From: Planctomycetia bacterium
GTDB lineage: Bacteria; Planctomycetota; Planctomycetia; Pirellulales; JACPPG01
Assembly: GCA_016191115.1 (NCBI GenBank)
Contig: JACPPG010000001.1
Location: 28,657 to 92,656, forward strand
Reading direction: 5' to 3'
DNA: 64,000 nt
A program made the position numbers and the translations under genes. Below the pieces are notes generated by a model that saw only the letters and a program-made list of their open reading frames with translations, was not told the origin of the DNA and did no database searches. Each line of letters opens with the position of its first letter. Within the stretch, counting starts at the first letter, position 1. This document shows positions 34,853-43,533 of this stretch, piece after piece.

Positions 34853-35875
34853 ATGATCGCCGCAGTTCTCACCGAGATCGGCAAGCCCCTTGCGATTCGC
34901 ACCGTCGCCCTTCCGCGCATCGAGCCGGACGAAGTGCTCATCCAGACGCGCGCCTGCGGCATCTGCCGCACCGATCTACACATCCAGGATGGGCTGGCCT
35001 ACGTGCCCAGCTTGCCGCACGTGCCAGGGCACGAGCCGGCCGGCGTGGTCGCCGAGGTCGGCAGCGAAGTGCGCGACATCCGCGTCGGCCAGCGGGTTGT
35101 GCCGCATCTATTCGTGCGGTCGGCCGAATGCGCCTACTCGCGGGCCGGCCAGGATGCGCAGGCCCTGCACCTGACCGGCATCTTGGGCGTGACGCTGCCC
35201 GGCGGATTCGCCGAAGTCTTCAAGGCCCCGGCAAGGAACCTCCTGGTGCTGCCGGACGAGGTGCCCTTCGAGGCGGGCGGGCTGACCAGTTGCGCCGTCA
35301 TCACCGCCGTGCATGCGTTCCGTAAAGCGGAGCTCGCGTCGGGGCAGACGGCGCTCGTGTTCGGCGGGGGCGGGATTGGCTTGATCCTAGTCCAGCTTTT
35401 GCGCGCCGCCGGCGTGCGGACGGCGGTCGTCGCGCGATCGCCGGAGTCGCTTGAACTCGCCCGCCAGCATGGCGCGGACTTCACGGCCGGCGCGCGAAGC
35501 GCGGAAATGGTCCGCGAGATCGTCGATTTCAGCGGTCAGGACGGCGTCGATTGCGTGTTCGAGATGGTCGGGCTGGCCGACACGATGCAAACGGCCGCCC
35601 GCGTCACAAGACGCGGCGGGCGCATCATCGTGGTGGGTGAGGAGCCGCAATTTCCGGCCATCGACACCGTCCAGATCGCGCAGCGCGAGCTGGCGATTAT
35701 CGGCTCGCGGAATGGCGGCATGCAGGACGCCGCCGACGCGCTGGCGATGATGGCGCAGGGCATCATCCGCCCGCACATCGCCGCGCGGTACCCGCTGGCC
35801 GACATCAACGAGGCCTTCGACGCCGTGCGCCAAGGCGCGATTCACGGCCGGGCGGTCGTCACAATTGGCGGCTAG
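34853..35875 (+). CDS. Zinc-type alcohol dehydrogenase (MDR family) lacking the structural zinc site
   Basis: The 340-residue medium-chain dehydrogenase has the catalytic zinc ligands in CGICRTD (Cys35) and GHEPAGVV (His60, Glu61). The NAD(P)-binding motif is GGGGIGLILVQLLRAAG, and GIIRPHIAARYPLADINEAF is typical near the end. The loop that normally carries four cysteines for structural zinc has only one (SAECAYSRAGQDAQ), so that site is absent. Such enzymes oxidise or reduce polyols, alcohols or quinones. It closes the four-gene cluster and may perform the oxidation step that makes the keto substrate for the upstream enzymes. It is convergent with the protease gene. Confidence 0.88.
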   Translation: MIAAVLTEIGKPLAIRTVALPRIEPDEVLIQTRACGICRTDLHIQDGLAYVPSLPHVPGHEPAGVVAEVGSEVRDIRVGQRVVPHLFVRSAECAYSRAGQDAQALHLTGILGVTLPGGFAEVFKAPARNLLVLPDEVPFEAGGLTSCAVITAVHAFRKAELASGQTALVFGGGGIGLILVQLLRAAGVRTAVVARSPESLELARQHGADFTAGARSAEMVREIVDFSGQDGVDCVFEMVGLADTMQTAARVTRRGGRIIVVGEEPQFPAIDTVQIAQRELAIIGSRNGGMQDAADALAMMAQGIIRPHIAARYPLADINEAFDAVRQGAIHGRAVVTIGG

Positions 35876-35972
35876 GCAATCGCAGCCCCGGCCGCGAAAG
35901 TCTAGACAAGTGACGCTCGATGGGAGCGAAATCTGGTAGTGGGTCAGTTTAATCGGCAGGTCCCGGCGGCCG

Positions 35973-35990
35973 GCGCCGGCTAACCGGCGC
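35973..35990. other. GC hairpin with a stop codon in its loop
   Basis: GCGCCGG (35973-35979) and CCGGCGC (35984-35990) form a seven-pair stem with loop CTAA. On the minus strand the loop holds the TAG stop codon of the protease gene (35982-35980). No T-tract follows. Confidence 0.5.
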
Positions 35991-36471
35991 TGAGCGTAAT
36001 TTGGCCCGCAGGTCCGTTATAGAAGAGCGTGCAAGATTGCAAGAAATCGCGTCCAATCAGCACGAGCAGACCCTGACAGTCCAGAGCGGCACCCATGGCG
36101 CGATCTACGTCAAACGCGATGTTGGCGCCCGCCAACAATTCAATGTGCGCGGGATAGACGTTAACCGGCGTGTCGGAGTGCGATGCGGATGTAAGCTTAG
36201 CGACATCAATGACCGGCAGTCCGAGTTTTTTGGCTGCCGCGTCGTCAATGCACGTATTGGAAGCACCCGTATCGAGCAGTGCAAATCCAGAGATGGGAGC
36301 GGGGACAGCCTCTCCCCGCTCCAGCAATGGAGCGGCAAAACTCTGCGATAGCCCAAGAGAAGCTTGCAGGGTAGGGCCGCGATTTTGCAGGGCCTGCGAA
36401 GGCGGCCCCGGGACGGGCTTGCCGTCAGGCCCCACTATCTTGCACGAGAATTGGACGTGGATTATCGCCAC
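35980..36471 (-). CDS. Retropepsin-like aspartic protease
   Basis: The 163-residue single-domain protein carries the aspartic protease motif LLDTGASNTCID (Asp67). The conserved hydrophobic-Gly element of the retropepsin fold is LVLIGRDFLQSC (about 136-147), followed by beta strands ending YNGPAGQITLS. One lobe implies that it acts as a homodimer, like retroviral proteases and bacterial single-lobe relatives. No signal peptide is seen, so it is probably cytoplasmic. Its start lies 47 bases inside the end of the upstream minus-strand gene, giving a tightly coupled pair. The substrate is unknown. The region is less GC-rich than its surroundings, which may point to later acquisition. Confidence 0.82.
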   Translation of the reverse strand: MAIIHVQFSCKIVGPDGKPVPGPPSQALQNRGPTLQASLGLSQSFAAPLLERGEAVPAPISGFALLDTGASNTCIDDAAAKKLGLPVIDVAKLTSASHSDTPVNVYPAHIELLAGANIAFDVDRAMGAALDCQGLLVLIGRDFLQSCTLFYNGPAGQITLSAG

Positions 36472-36715
36472 GCAGAATCCCTAGCGTAAGCGCCGGAACC
36501 GAAATGGCTGTCTCTGTTGGCTCGATCCTGCGAACCAAAAAAGAACTGAGCCCAAACAGGCGCGCTCCCTCGGACATTGCCTGTGCTTCGTCATCGAAGA
36601 AGCCGACGAGTTCATCGCCCTTTACCAGTACCACACGCCCTGTATGTTTATCTAGCCAATTCGGGAGATTCTGCGCGTAGAATTTTAGTTCCTCACTCAG
36701 AACTTCGGTACTCAT
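36425..36715 (-). CDS. Small protein paired with the aspartic protease (DUF5678-like)
   Basis: The 96-residue protein has no signal peptide. Its core (FYAQNLPNWLDKHTGRVVLV, GDELVGFFDDEAQAMSEGAR, LFGLSSFLVRRIEP) resembles short proteins of the DUF5678 type, which often precede retropepsin-like genes. The reading frame overlaps the protease gene by 47 bases, so the two are made together and may interact. Whether it is a substrate, a regulator or a scaffold is not known. The identification is by eye from the KGDELVGFFDDEAQA segment. Confidence 0.65.
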   Translation of the reverse strand: MSTEVLSEELKFYAQNLPNWLDKHTGRVVLVKGDELVGFFDDEAQAMSEGARLFGLSSFLVRRIEPTETAISVPALTLGILRGDNPRPILVQDSGA

Positions 36716-37064
36716 GATTCACTTCCTTGGCTGTTCGCAAACGTTCGCCTCCCTGCTGCGAATTGCGAGTGCGACGGACCCTATTCGAGGCGCGAGTTAT
36801 GGTCAATGCCGCTACCAAGACCCAGACGAGCGTCCTAGCACGTTTCCCCTGTGGCCCCAGGAATGGCGCGATGTGCGCGCAACCCGTCATAACTTTACCA
36901 AAAAACGGCACTTGCGGCAAAGTAATCTTAGTTGTTTTTTCTTAACCATATACTACATATAATGTTGCGATCTCAGTCAGTTTCGCCGTTTTGCTTCGGC
37001 TGCCGGCCGCCCTCGACGCGCGGTACATTGGGCAGGTCACCACACGCCCCCGGAGAACTCGTTC
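36716..37064. other. Divergent intergenic region with an AT-rich stretch
   Basis: The 349-base gap between the protease pair and the second DUF1501 gene includes a stretch at about 36925-36970 that is much richer in A and T than the window average. TATAAT at 36958-36963 is a consensus -10 box for the plus strand, about 100 bases before the DUF1501 start. The matching -35 region is only T-rich, so the promoter call is weak. Confidence 0.35.
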
Positions 37065-38579
37065 ATGCCTGGCAGGAAGCGCACGACGCGAACGCGCAGC
37101 GCCCGTTCGGAACCGGCGATCGCGTCGGCTCCTCGGGTCACGAGACGCGCGTTTGTCGCCGCGGGCAGCCTGGCCTGGGCGGGTACTTATCTCGCCGGGC
37201 CGACAGCGGCGTCGCCCGCGGGCTTGGCCGGCCTGGGCCGCGCCAAATCGGTCGTCGTGTTGTATCTGTACGGCGCGCCCAGCCAGATGGACACGCTCGA
37301 CCCCAAGCCCGACGCGCCTGTCGAGACGCGCGGCGAGTTCAGCACGATTTCCAGCTCGCTCCCGGGCGTACCGGTCTGCGAACATTTACCGCGGATCGCG
37401 AGCGCTTTGCACCGCATGGCGCTCGTGCGGTCGATGACGCACTCCTCGAACAACCATGCCGTGTCGGTGGCACTGTCCGGCTTGTCGACATCCGAGCCGG
37501 CGATCGAAGCCAACGGGCAGGATCCGCGCCATCAACCTTATTTCGGATCGGTCCTGGAGTACGTTTGGCAGAAGCAAGGCATCGACGCCACCACGACCGG
37601 GGCTCCGATCCACATGATCCTGCCGTGGTCGCTCAACGCGCGGAGCGACCCCAATCGCTGGTCGCCGCACGCCGCCTGGCTGGGGCGCAACTACAACCCG
37701 CTGATGCCGGTCTTCGCCGGGCAGGGTTCGCGCGCCGTCGGCAACCCGTCGGCGCAAGGCCCCAATGCGATTTTCAGCCGCTTCGATCCCTACGACGGCG
37801 TGACGCCGGAGAGCACGTTTCGCTTCGACGGCACGACGATGCCCGAGGGCGTCGCCGAACGACGTCTGGCCGACCGTCGCCGGCTTCTGGACGAGCTCGA
37901 GGCGCGGCGTCGCGCCGCCTTGGCTGATCCAGGCGAAACGTTTGCCCACTACCGCAATACCGCCTTTGACATGATCGCCGATCCGCGCGTGGCCCGCGCC
38001 GTCGACGTCACGCGCGAGCCGTTATCCGTGCGCGAGCGATATGGACTGACGCTGTTCGGCCAGGAGGCCCTCGCCGCGCGGCGGCTGATCGAGTCGGGCG
38101 TGAAAGTCGTCACGGCGTTCTGGGACGACTATGCCTTCGGTAACAATGCCTGGGACACGCACTTCAACCACTTTCCCAGATTGAAGGAGGGGCTTTGCCC
38201 GATCTTCGACCAGGTGTTGCCCGCCTTCCTGGATGACATGCAGGACCGCGGCCTGTTGGATGAGACCTTGGTGATGGTGATCAGCGAGCACGGGCGGACC
38301 CCGCAAATCAAGCGTTGCCCGGGAGGCGGACGCGAACATTGGGCCGGCGCCTACTGGGCACTTTTCTTCGGCGCCGGAATCAAGACCGGCCAGGTGATCG
38401 GCGCCACGGACCGACAGGGCGGCTATCCGACGAGCCATCCGACCGACCCGAAGGACATTCTGGCGACGATGTACCATCTGCTGGGAATCGATCCACACAC
38501 GACGACGATCCCCGACCGCGCCGGCCGTCCGACCCACCTGATCCCGCACGGCGAGGTTGTACGGGAGCTGCTGGCCTGA
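37065..38579 (+). CDS. DUF1501 Tat-exported protein (second)
   Basis: The 504-residue DUF1501 protein starts with an unusually long Arg/Thr/Ser-rich leader before the Tat motif (VTRRAFVAAGSLAWAG, about residues 27-42). Family elements are VVLYLYGAPSQMDTLDPKPD, FSTISSSLPGVPVCEHLPRI, SMTHSSNNHAVSVALSG, DTHFNHFPRLKEGLCP, VMVISEHGRTPQIKRC and GGGREHWAGAYWALFFGAGI. GGAGAA precedes the ATG. It differs strongly from the first DUF1501 protein, so they are ancient paralogues. It is followed 88 bases later by a Tat-exported oxidoreductase, which suggests a shared exported pathway. Confidence 0.92.
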   Translation: MPGRKRTTRTRSARSEPAIASAPRVTRRAFVAAGSLAWAGTYLAGPTAASPAGLAGLGRAKSVVVLYLYGAPSQMDTLDPKPDAPVETRGEFSTISSSLPGVPVCEHLPRIASALHRMALVRSMTHSSNNHAVSVALSGLSTSEPAIEANGQDPRHQPYFGSVLEYVWQKQGIDATTTGAPIHMILPWSLNARSDPNRWSPHAAWLGRNYNPLMPVFAGQGSRAVGNPSAQGPNAIFSRFDPYDGVTPESTFRFDGTTMPEGVAERRLADRRRLLDELEARRRAALADPGETFAHYRNTAFDMIADPRVARAVDVTREPLSVRERYGLTLFGQEALAARRLIESGVKVVTAFWDDYAFGNNAWDTHFNHFPRLKEGLCPIFDQVLPAFLDDMQDRGLLDETLVMVISEHGRTPQIKRCPGGGREHWAGAYWALFFGAGIKTGQVIGATDRQGGYPTSHPTDPKDILATMYHLLGIDPHTTTIPDRAGRPTHLIPHGEVVRELLA

Positions 38580-38666
38580 AGAATCCCGTGGTTACACGCT
38601 GAACACCAAGACTGACGCCGGCAGGCCCACGAACCCGCGCCCCATTTTGACTCGAAGCATTTCTCA

Positions 38667-39989
38667 ATGGCTCCCAGACGCACAAGGCGCAGTTTTCTAC
38701 GGGCCGCGGGGGGCGCGATCGCATCCTGCGGCCTGGCGCCCTACGTCGCGCCGGTGGGCGCCCAAGAGCGGCAACGGCCACGCTCGAAGAACGACCGCTT
38801 GCGGCTGGGCGTGATCGGCCTCCGCTACCAGGGATCGGTGATCGCGCGCGAAGCGCTTCCCTTTGGCGATATCGTCGCCCTGTGCGATGTCGACGCCGAG
38901 GTTCTGGCCAAGGCGCGGGCCGAATTCGGCGACAAAGCCCACGCCTACGAGGACTATCGCCGCTTGCTCGAGCGGCAGGACCTCGACGCGGTGCTCATCG
39001 GCACGCCCGACCATTGGCACGCGCCGATGCTGATCGACGCCTGCCGCGCCGGCAAGGACGTGTACTGCGAGAAGCCGCTCACGCTCACGGTCGACGAGGG
39101 CAAACAGATCGCGCGCGCCGTGCGCGAGAGCCGCCGCGTCGTCCAAGTCGGCACCTGGCAGCGGAGCGATTCCCGGTTCCGCCTGGCCGCCGAGATGGTC
39201 CGCGCCGGCCGAATCGGAAAGGTCCGCAAGATCACCATCGTGCTGGCAAAAAACGTGCAAGGCGGGCCCTTCGCCGCCGTCGACCCGCCCGCGCATTTCA
39301 ACTGGGACCTTTGGCAAGGCCAGACGCCCGCGGTCCCCTACATCGCCGAGCGGACGCACTACACGTTCCGCTGGTGGCACGAGTATTCCGGCGGCCAGAT
39401 GACCGACTGGGGCGCTCATCAACTCGACATCGCGCAGTGGATGCTGGGGCAAGAGCGGTCGGGCCCCGTCGAGATCGAAGGCGAGGCGGTGTTTCCCAAC
39501 GTGCCTGACGGATACAACGTCGCGCGCGACTTCCGCGCGCGGCTGCGCTATGCCGACGGCGTGGAAGTCGAGGTGCTGGACGACGGGCGGGCCGGCGTCA
39601 TGGTCGAAGGCGAAGAAGGTCGGATTTTTGTCAACCGTGGCGTCCTCAGCGGCAAGCCGGTCGAGCAGTTGGCGGATCATCCCCTCCCGCGCGAGGAATT
39701 CTCGCTCTATGGCGACGACAACCGCGACCGGCCGGAGCGGTCGGGCAAGCTGGAAGCGATCAAGAACCACATGGGCAATTTCTACGATTGCTTGCTGGCG
39801 CGCCGCGATCCGATTTCCGACGTCGCCAGCCAACACCGCAGTGCGACGGCGTGCCACGTGGCCAATATCTCGATGCGTCTGAAGCGGCGGCTGCGGTGGG
39901 ATCCGCAAGCCGAACAGTTCGTAGGGGACGAGGAGGCCAACCGCTGGCTGTCGCGGCCGCAACGCGCGGGCTACACGTTGCATGCCTGA
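38667..39989 (+). CDS. Tat-exported Gfo/Idh/MocA-type oxidoreductase
   Basis: The 440-residue protein has a Tat signal (RRTRRSFLRAAGGAIAS, about 4-20) followed by the Gfo/Idh/MocA dehydrogenase fold. The nucleotide-binding start is LRLGVIGLRYQGSVIA, and CDVDAEVLAKARAEFG, IGTPDHWHAPMLIDACRAGK and VYCEKPLTLTVDEGKQI (catalytic Lys) follow. Planctomycete exported members have the GQMTDWGAHQLDIAQWML segment seen here. It probably oxidises or rearranges a sugar in the periplasm with tightly bound NAD(P). It stands with the DUF1501 gene upstream and faces a large minus-strand gene across repeat C1. Confidence 0.92.
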   Translation: MAPRRTRRSFLRAAGGAIASCGLAPYVAPVGAQERQRPRSKNDRLRLGVIGLRYQGSVIAREALPFGDIVALCDVDAEVLAKARAEFGDKAHAYEDYRRLLERQDLDAVLIGTPDHWHAPMLIDACRAGKDVYCEKPLTLTVDEGKQIARAVRESRRVVQVGTWQRSDSRFRLAAEMVRAGRIGKVRKITIVLAKNVQGGPFAAVDPPAHFNWDLWQGQTPAVPYIAERTHYTFRWWHEYSGGQMTDWGAHQLDIAQWMLGQERSGPVEIEGEAVFPNVPDGYNVARDFRARLRYADGVEVEVLDDGRAGVMVEGEEGRIFVNRGVLSGKPVEQLADHPLPREEFSLYGDDNRDRPERSGKLEAIKNHMGNFYDCLLARRDPISDVASQHRSATACHVANISMRLKRRLRWDPQAEQFVGDEEANRWLSRPQRAGYTLHA

Positions 39990-40039
39990 CGACCGTCGCC
40001 GACGTGCCGCGCGGCTACGGCGGCGCTTGCCCGTCCCTT

Positions 40040-40142
40040 AGGATCGACCGAAAAATAACTTCCTGATTCTCTGCCCCCTCACGGGTGCCCTCTCCCGCAA
40101 GGGGCGAGGGTATTGAGGAGAAGTTATTTTTCGGTCGATCCT
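40040..40142. repeat. Inverted repeat family C, copy C1
   Basis: It has perfect 23-base terminal inverted repeats: AGGATCGACCGAAAAATAAC followed by TTC, and the exact inverse at the right end. The centre contains CCCTCTCCCGCAAGGGGCGA. It fills the convergent gap between the oxidoreductase and a large minus-strand gene, and its right edge provides part of that gene's TAA stop (40144-40142). A second copy is at 61478. Confidence 0.9.
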
Positions 40143-42775
40143 TAGCGGATCCTCGCGGGATGGCCGGCCACGTTGTTGCGCGGCTCGGAAACGGCCGCGG
40201 CGACCCAGCCGTCTTGAATGGCGAACTGCGAGATGTACAAGCCTTCGGTCCGTTTGTCGCTCGTCCACTTCGGATCGACCAGCTCGAGCTGCCGCTCCTT
40301 GGAGAAGGCCTTGGAAAACACGCCGCGGACGGCGATCTGCGAACGCGTGCTCAGGCGGTGGTCGACGAGTTGCACCACGCCGTCGCGGACCAATCGCGCC
40401 GAGAGCCCTTCGACCTCGGGCCGATAGTACACGCGGACGACGAAATTCTTCCACGTGTGTTCGGCATTCGACAACTGCGCGACGGCCATCGACAGCTCGA
40501 TCCGCCCCTCGTCGCAGCGGACGCGAATGGCATCCGCGTCGGCGAAGGTGATGGCCACTTCCTCGTCCACGTCGTCCATGAACCGGCTGTCCTTCAAGTT
40601 GAGCGTCTCGACGACGTGCTTCCGCAGTTCGGGCAACCGGTACGTGTGCCCTTCGAGTTTGAGCTGCTCGCAGCCGTTGTTGAACGCCGACTGATGGACC
40701 TGCACGCTCGCCAGGCTGTCGCCGGGGGCCCGCGGCCGCGGCGTGTGGCCGGCCAATTGCTCGTCGCCGGCCAGCCGCACGCGCATCGTCAGCCGCTCCT
40801 CGGTCGTTTCGGCGCTGATCACGCGGGGTTCGAGGGCCAACCGCTCAAGCGGCACCAGCAGCCTTTCCTGCAACTGACGATTGGCCTCGTCGATGCGCGC
40901 TTGCGCGACCGCGTCCATCCGCTGCCGCGCCTGGGCCTCGACCTTATGGCGCAGCACGCTGCGCACCGCCGCTTCCTTATCGGCATGGCGCGAGCGGGCG
41001 ACGCTCTCGACCAGCGCCCCCACGAGCGGCACGCCGTCGAAATCCGTGCTTACGGCCCGCAGCCGGCTCGCGGCCTGCGTGCAATCGCTCTCGGCCGGCC
41101 AGGTGCGGATGCCGTGCAGGTCCAAATCCACGAGCTTGCGAGCGTGGTAGGCCGAGTCGCTGTGCGTGTACAGCGTCGCCGGACCGCTCGTCGACCGCGT
41201 GTTGGCGAAGATCTGCCCCGTGGCCTCGAGCGCCAGCCGCAACTTGTTCTCGCTGGGCACAAGCTTCAGGTCGACCTGGGTCGAGGTGGTGCTTGTGCCG
41301 CGCGTGGGAGCCCCCAGGACCTGGTCGTGTACCGCGTCGGTCGTGGTGGATCGTTCCGGCAACAGTCGTTTCAGCAACCGCTCGGACAATGTCAGCCGCA
41401 GGTTGGCGTTGCGATAGTTCGATTCCAGACGGACCGATAGCTCGCTCGCGGCGACCGGCAACCACGTCGATTGCTGGTAGTCGTCGGCCAGTTTTCGGGC
41501 GTCGCTGGGCTGCAGCGTGCTCTCGAATCGCTCCACGTCCACCAACAGCCGCGCGGGGTCGAACGGTTCGCGGGCCCACGGCCGCAGCGCCGCGGCAAGC
41601 TGCGAGACTGGACCTTCGCTGATGAATTGCCGCTGCCAGGTCGTGAGATCGCCCCGGCCGAGCCGATCGAGGACCTCCCGCGCCAGGCGGCGCGGATCTT
41701 GCGCCGGATTCGCGCTCGTCGGCTTGGCCAGCTCGCCGAGCGCATCGAGCGCCAGGTACGCGCGCCATCGCGTGCCCTCCTCTCCGCCGTGCCGCACCAG
41801 GGCATCGAGGCTCTCGAGCGCGGTCGCCAGGCGGTCGACGTCCGCTTTGGCTGGATTCGTCGACTGTGGCTGCGCGGCAAGCGCCGGCACCAGCTCCCAC
41901 ACGTCCAACCGCCGCACGAGCGCATGCCGGGCGCGCAATAGCTCGATCACCTCGAGGCGGTCTTCCATCGAGGGCGCCAGCCCGTCGACGGCAACCGACA
42001 ACGCGCGCAATTCGGCAAGAATCGCGCGGGCGCGGGGGTCCGCCGGTTTCGTGCCGTGCGTCAGCTCGACGACCAACGCCTCGACCAGCTCGGCCCACTC
42101 GGCGCAGCCACATTCGCAGGCAAGCCCATCGAGCCGCCGCAAGAGATCGACCGGCTCGGGCCATCCCTCGTCGGTTGTCACCGCCGCGGACGGCGCGGGC
42201 GCGTCGCCGACGATCTTGCCTTCGGCGTCAACCGCCTGCGACTCGGCAGCGGCAGAGGCCGCGGTTTCGTCGTCGTCCCGGGCGATGGCGTCCGCGGTCT
42301 CGGATTCCGTCGCTCGAGGCGACCAATCCCTCACGGTCAGTGTATCGGAACCAGGACCCGAGCGAAGCACATTTTCGACAATCGATGCCGACGGCTCCGG
42401 CGCGTCGGGCTGTGTTGCGACCTGTGGCGGCGTGGCCGCGGCCTCGGGCGTGAGCGTCGGCTCGCTCGGTGCGGCCGGCTCGCCGATCGCTCCGGCAACG
42501 TCGGGCGCGATCGCTTCTTCATGCGGAAGCTCGACGAGCGGTGCCCGGCTGGGAGCCTCGATCGCGTCACCTCGCCTGTCGATCGGCGCAGGCTGGGCGA
42601 TGGGAAGACGCCCGTCGATCCGGGGCGATGCCGCCGCCTGGTGGGTAGGCAGCTTACGCGCCGGGTCGCGGCGGGCGATCTGCTCCCATTCCCGCGGCGC
42701 AAGCACGCTCAACAAGAACAGGAACGTCACCACCAGAAGGAACGGCCAGATCGGGCTGTGCGACGGGCGACCCAT
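40142..42775 (-). CDS. Large membrane-anchored protein of unknown function
   Basis: The 877-residue protein begins with one membrane helix (about 9-25, IWPFLLVVTFLFLLSVLAP). A Pro/Ala/Glu-rich linker of about 170 residues follows, then a long helical region and a beta-rich C-terminal third (TQVDLKLVPSENKLRLALEA; ITFADADAIRVRCDEGRIEL; NFVVRVYYRPEVEGLSARLV). The cluster CECGCAEW in the middle is the only cysteine-rich spot. The ATG at 42775 is chosen because the helix follows at once; an earlier frame opening at 42847 adds only a Pro/Arg-rich stretch. No enzyme family is recognised. It is probably inner-membrane anchored with the body in the periplasm. Its stop codon abuts repeat C1. Confidence 0.7.
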   Translation of the reverse strand: MGRPSHSPIWPFLLVVTFLFLLSVLAPREWEQIARRDPARKLPTHQAAASPRIDGRLPIAQPAPIDRRGDAIEAPSRAPLVELPHEEAIAPDVAGAIGEPAAPSEPTLTPEAAATPPQVATQPDAPEPSASIVENVLRSGPGSDTLTVRDWSPRATESETADAIARDDDETAASAAAESQAVDAEGKIVGDAPAPSAAVTTDEGWPEPVDLLRRLDGLACECGCAEWAELVEALVVELTHGTKPADPRARAILAELRALSVAVDGLAPSMEDRLEVIELLRARHALVRRLDVWELVPALAAQPQSTNPAKADVDRLATALESLDALVRHGGEEGTRWRAYLALDALGELAKPTSANPAQDPRRLAREVLDRLGRGDLTTWQRQFISEGPVSQLAAALRPWAREPFDPARLLVDVERFESTLQPSDARKLADDYQQSTWLPVAASELSVRLESNYRNANLRLTLSERLLKRLLPERSTTTDAVHDQVLGAPTRGTSTTSTQVDLKLVPSENKLRLALEATGQIFANTRSTSGPATLYTHSDSAYHARKLVDLDLHGIRTWPAESDCTQAASRLRAVSTDFDGVPLVGALVESVARSRHADKEAAVRSVLRHKVEAQARQRMDAVAQARIDEANRQLQERLLVPLERLALEPRVISAETTEERLTMRVRLAGDEQLAGHTPRPRAPGDSLASVQVHQSAFNNGCEQLKLEGHTYRLPELRKHVVETLNLKDSRFMDDVDEEVAITFADADAIRVRCDEGRIELSMAVAQLSNAEHTWKNFVVRVYYRPEVEGLSARLVRDGVVQLVDHRLSTRSQIAVRGVFSKAFSKERQLELVDPKWTSDKRTEGLYISQFAIQDGWVAAAVSEPRNNVAGHPARIR

Positions 42776-43264
42776 GATCTCTCGTGGCGCTGGCGCCGGC
42801 TCCGCAGCTATCGGATGGGTTCTCGCGGGAACGCGGCAAGGGCACAACCGCCGCGCAGTCGCGGCGGCGCGGACCCTCGATCATCTTCCACGCGACGCGC
42901 GGCCCGACGCGCGAGGCCGCCCAGGCGCTATGGCGCAGGTCGGTCCCAACACGTCGTCGGCCGCTGGAGAGCTGCGGCGGTGTGCGCGCAAGCATGGCGC
43001 GACAGTCGCCCGGCCCCCCTTCGCGAGACCGGTCTTGCCGAGCAAGCAAACCGGTCCCTATTGATGGATCAATCGGCGTTTTCGCCAGGCGAGGCGCACA
43101 AAAATGACGCGTGCGAAAACCGGGCGGGTCGCGCAAGAGAAAACGCCGACTCACGTCAGACCCGCGCCGGCATCGCTAGCATCCATGGGAGGCGCCATCT
43201 CGGCGATCACGATTGCCTGCCCACGGAAATGGCTGCCACGCCCGGACTGGCGCGTTGCGGAGGC
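42776..43264. other. Divergent intergenic region, nothing recognised
   Basis: These 489 bases separate the large anchored protein from the remains of a DUF4926 gene. Long open frames cross it on both strands but read as Arg/Ala-rich shadows of GC-rich DNA. I see no repeat of families A to G and no clear promoter. Confidence 0.35.
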
Positions 43265-43502
43265 ATGACGATGGTTAACGAACTCGACACGATCGTGCTG
43301 ACGGAAGATTTGCCTGAGCACGGCCTTAAGCGCGGCGACCTGGTTCGGTCGTGCTCTTGCATGGTGGGGCCGGGTATGAGGTTGAGTTTGTAAGTCTGGA
43401 CGGCGAGACGCTGGCGTGGTCTCCCTCGCGCCGCAGCAGGCGCGGCCGATCGGGCCACGAGAAATTGCCCAAGCTCGAGCGATCGAGGCGGCCGCAAACT
43501 AG
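43265..43502 (+). pseudogene. DUF4926-like gene with two single-base deletions
   Basis: Three consecutive frames together give one short DUF4926-type protein. The first frame reads NELDTIVLTEDLPEHGLKRG; the second continues VVLLHGGAGYEVEFVSLDG; the third ends VVSLAPQQARPIGPREIAQ and then AAAN with a stop. The breaks fit loss of one G at CTGGTTCGG (about 43340; CTGGGTTCGG expected) and one G at GCGTGGTC (about 43414; GCGGTGGTC expected). As it stands the first frame stops at 43392. Either the gene is dead or the assembly has two indels. DUF4926 proteins are small, of unknown function, and often lie near toxin-like or DUF6883 genes. None is adjacent here. Confidence 0.78.
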
Positions 43503-43533
43503 CCGTATCGCGGTCTGGCCCTTGGCTTCAACC

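Noticed and set aside
41517..43064. Long plus-strand frame opposite the 877-residue anchored protein
   Set aside because: The Ser/Arg-rich composition and lack of structure suggest a shadow; the minus-strand frame has an anchor helix and a conserved-looking body.
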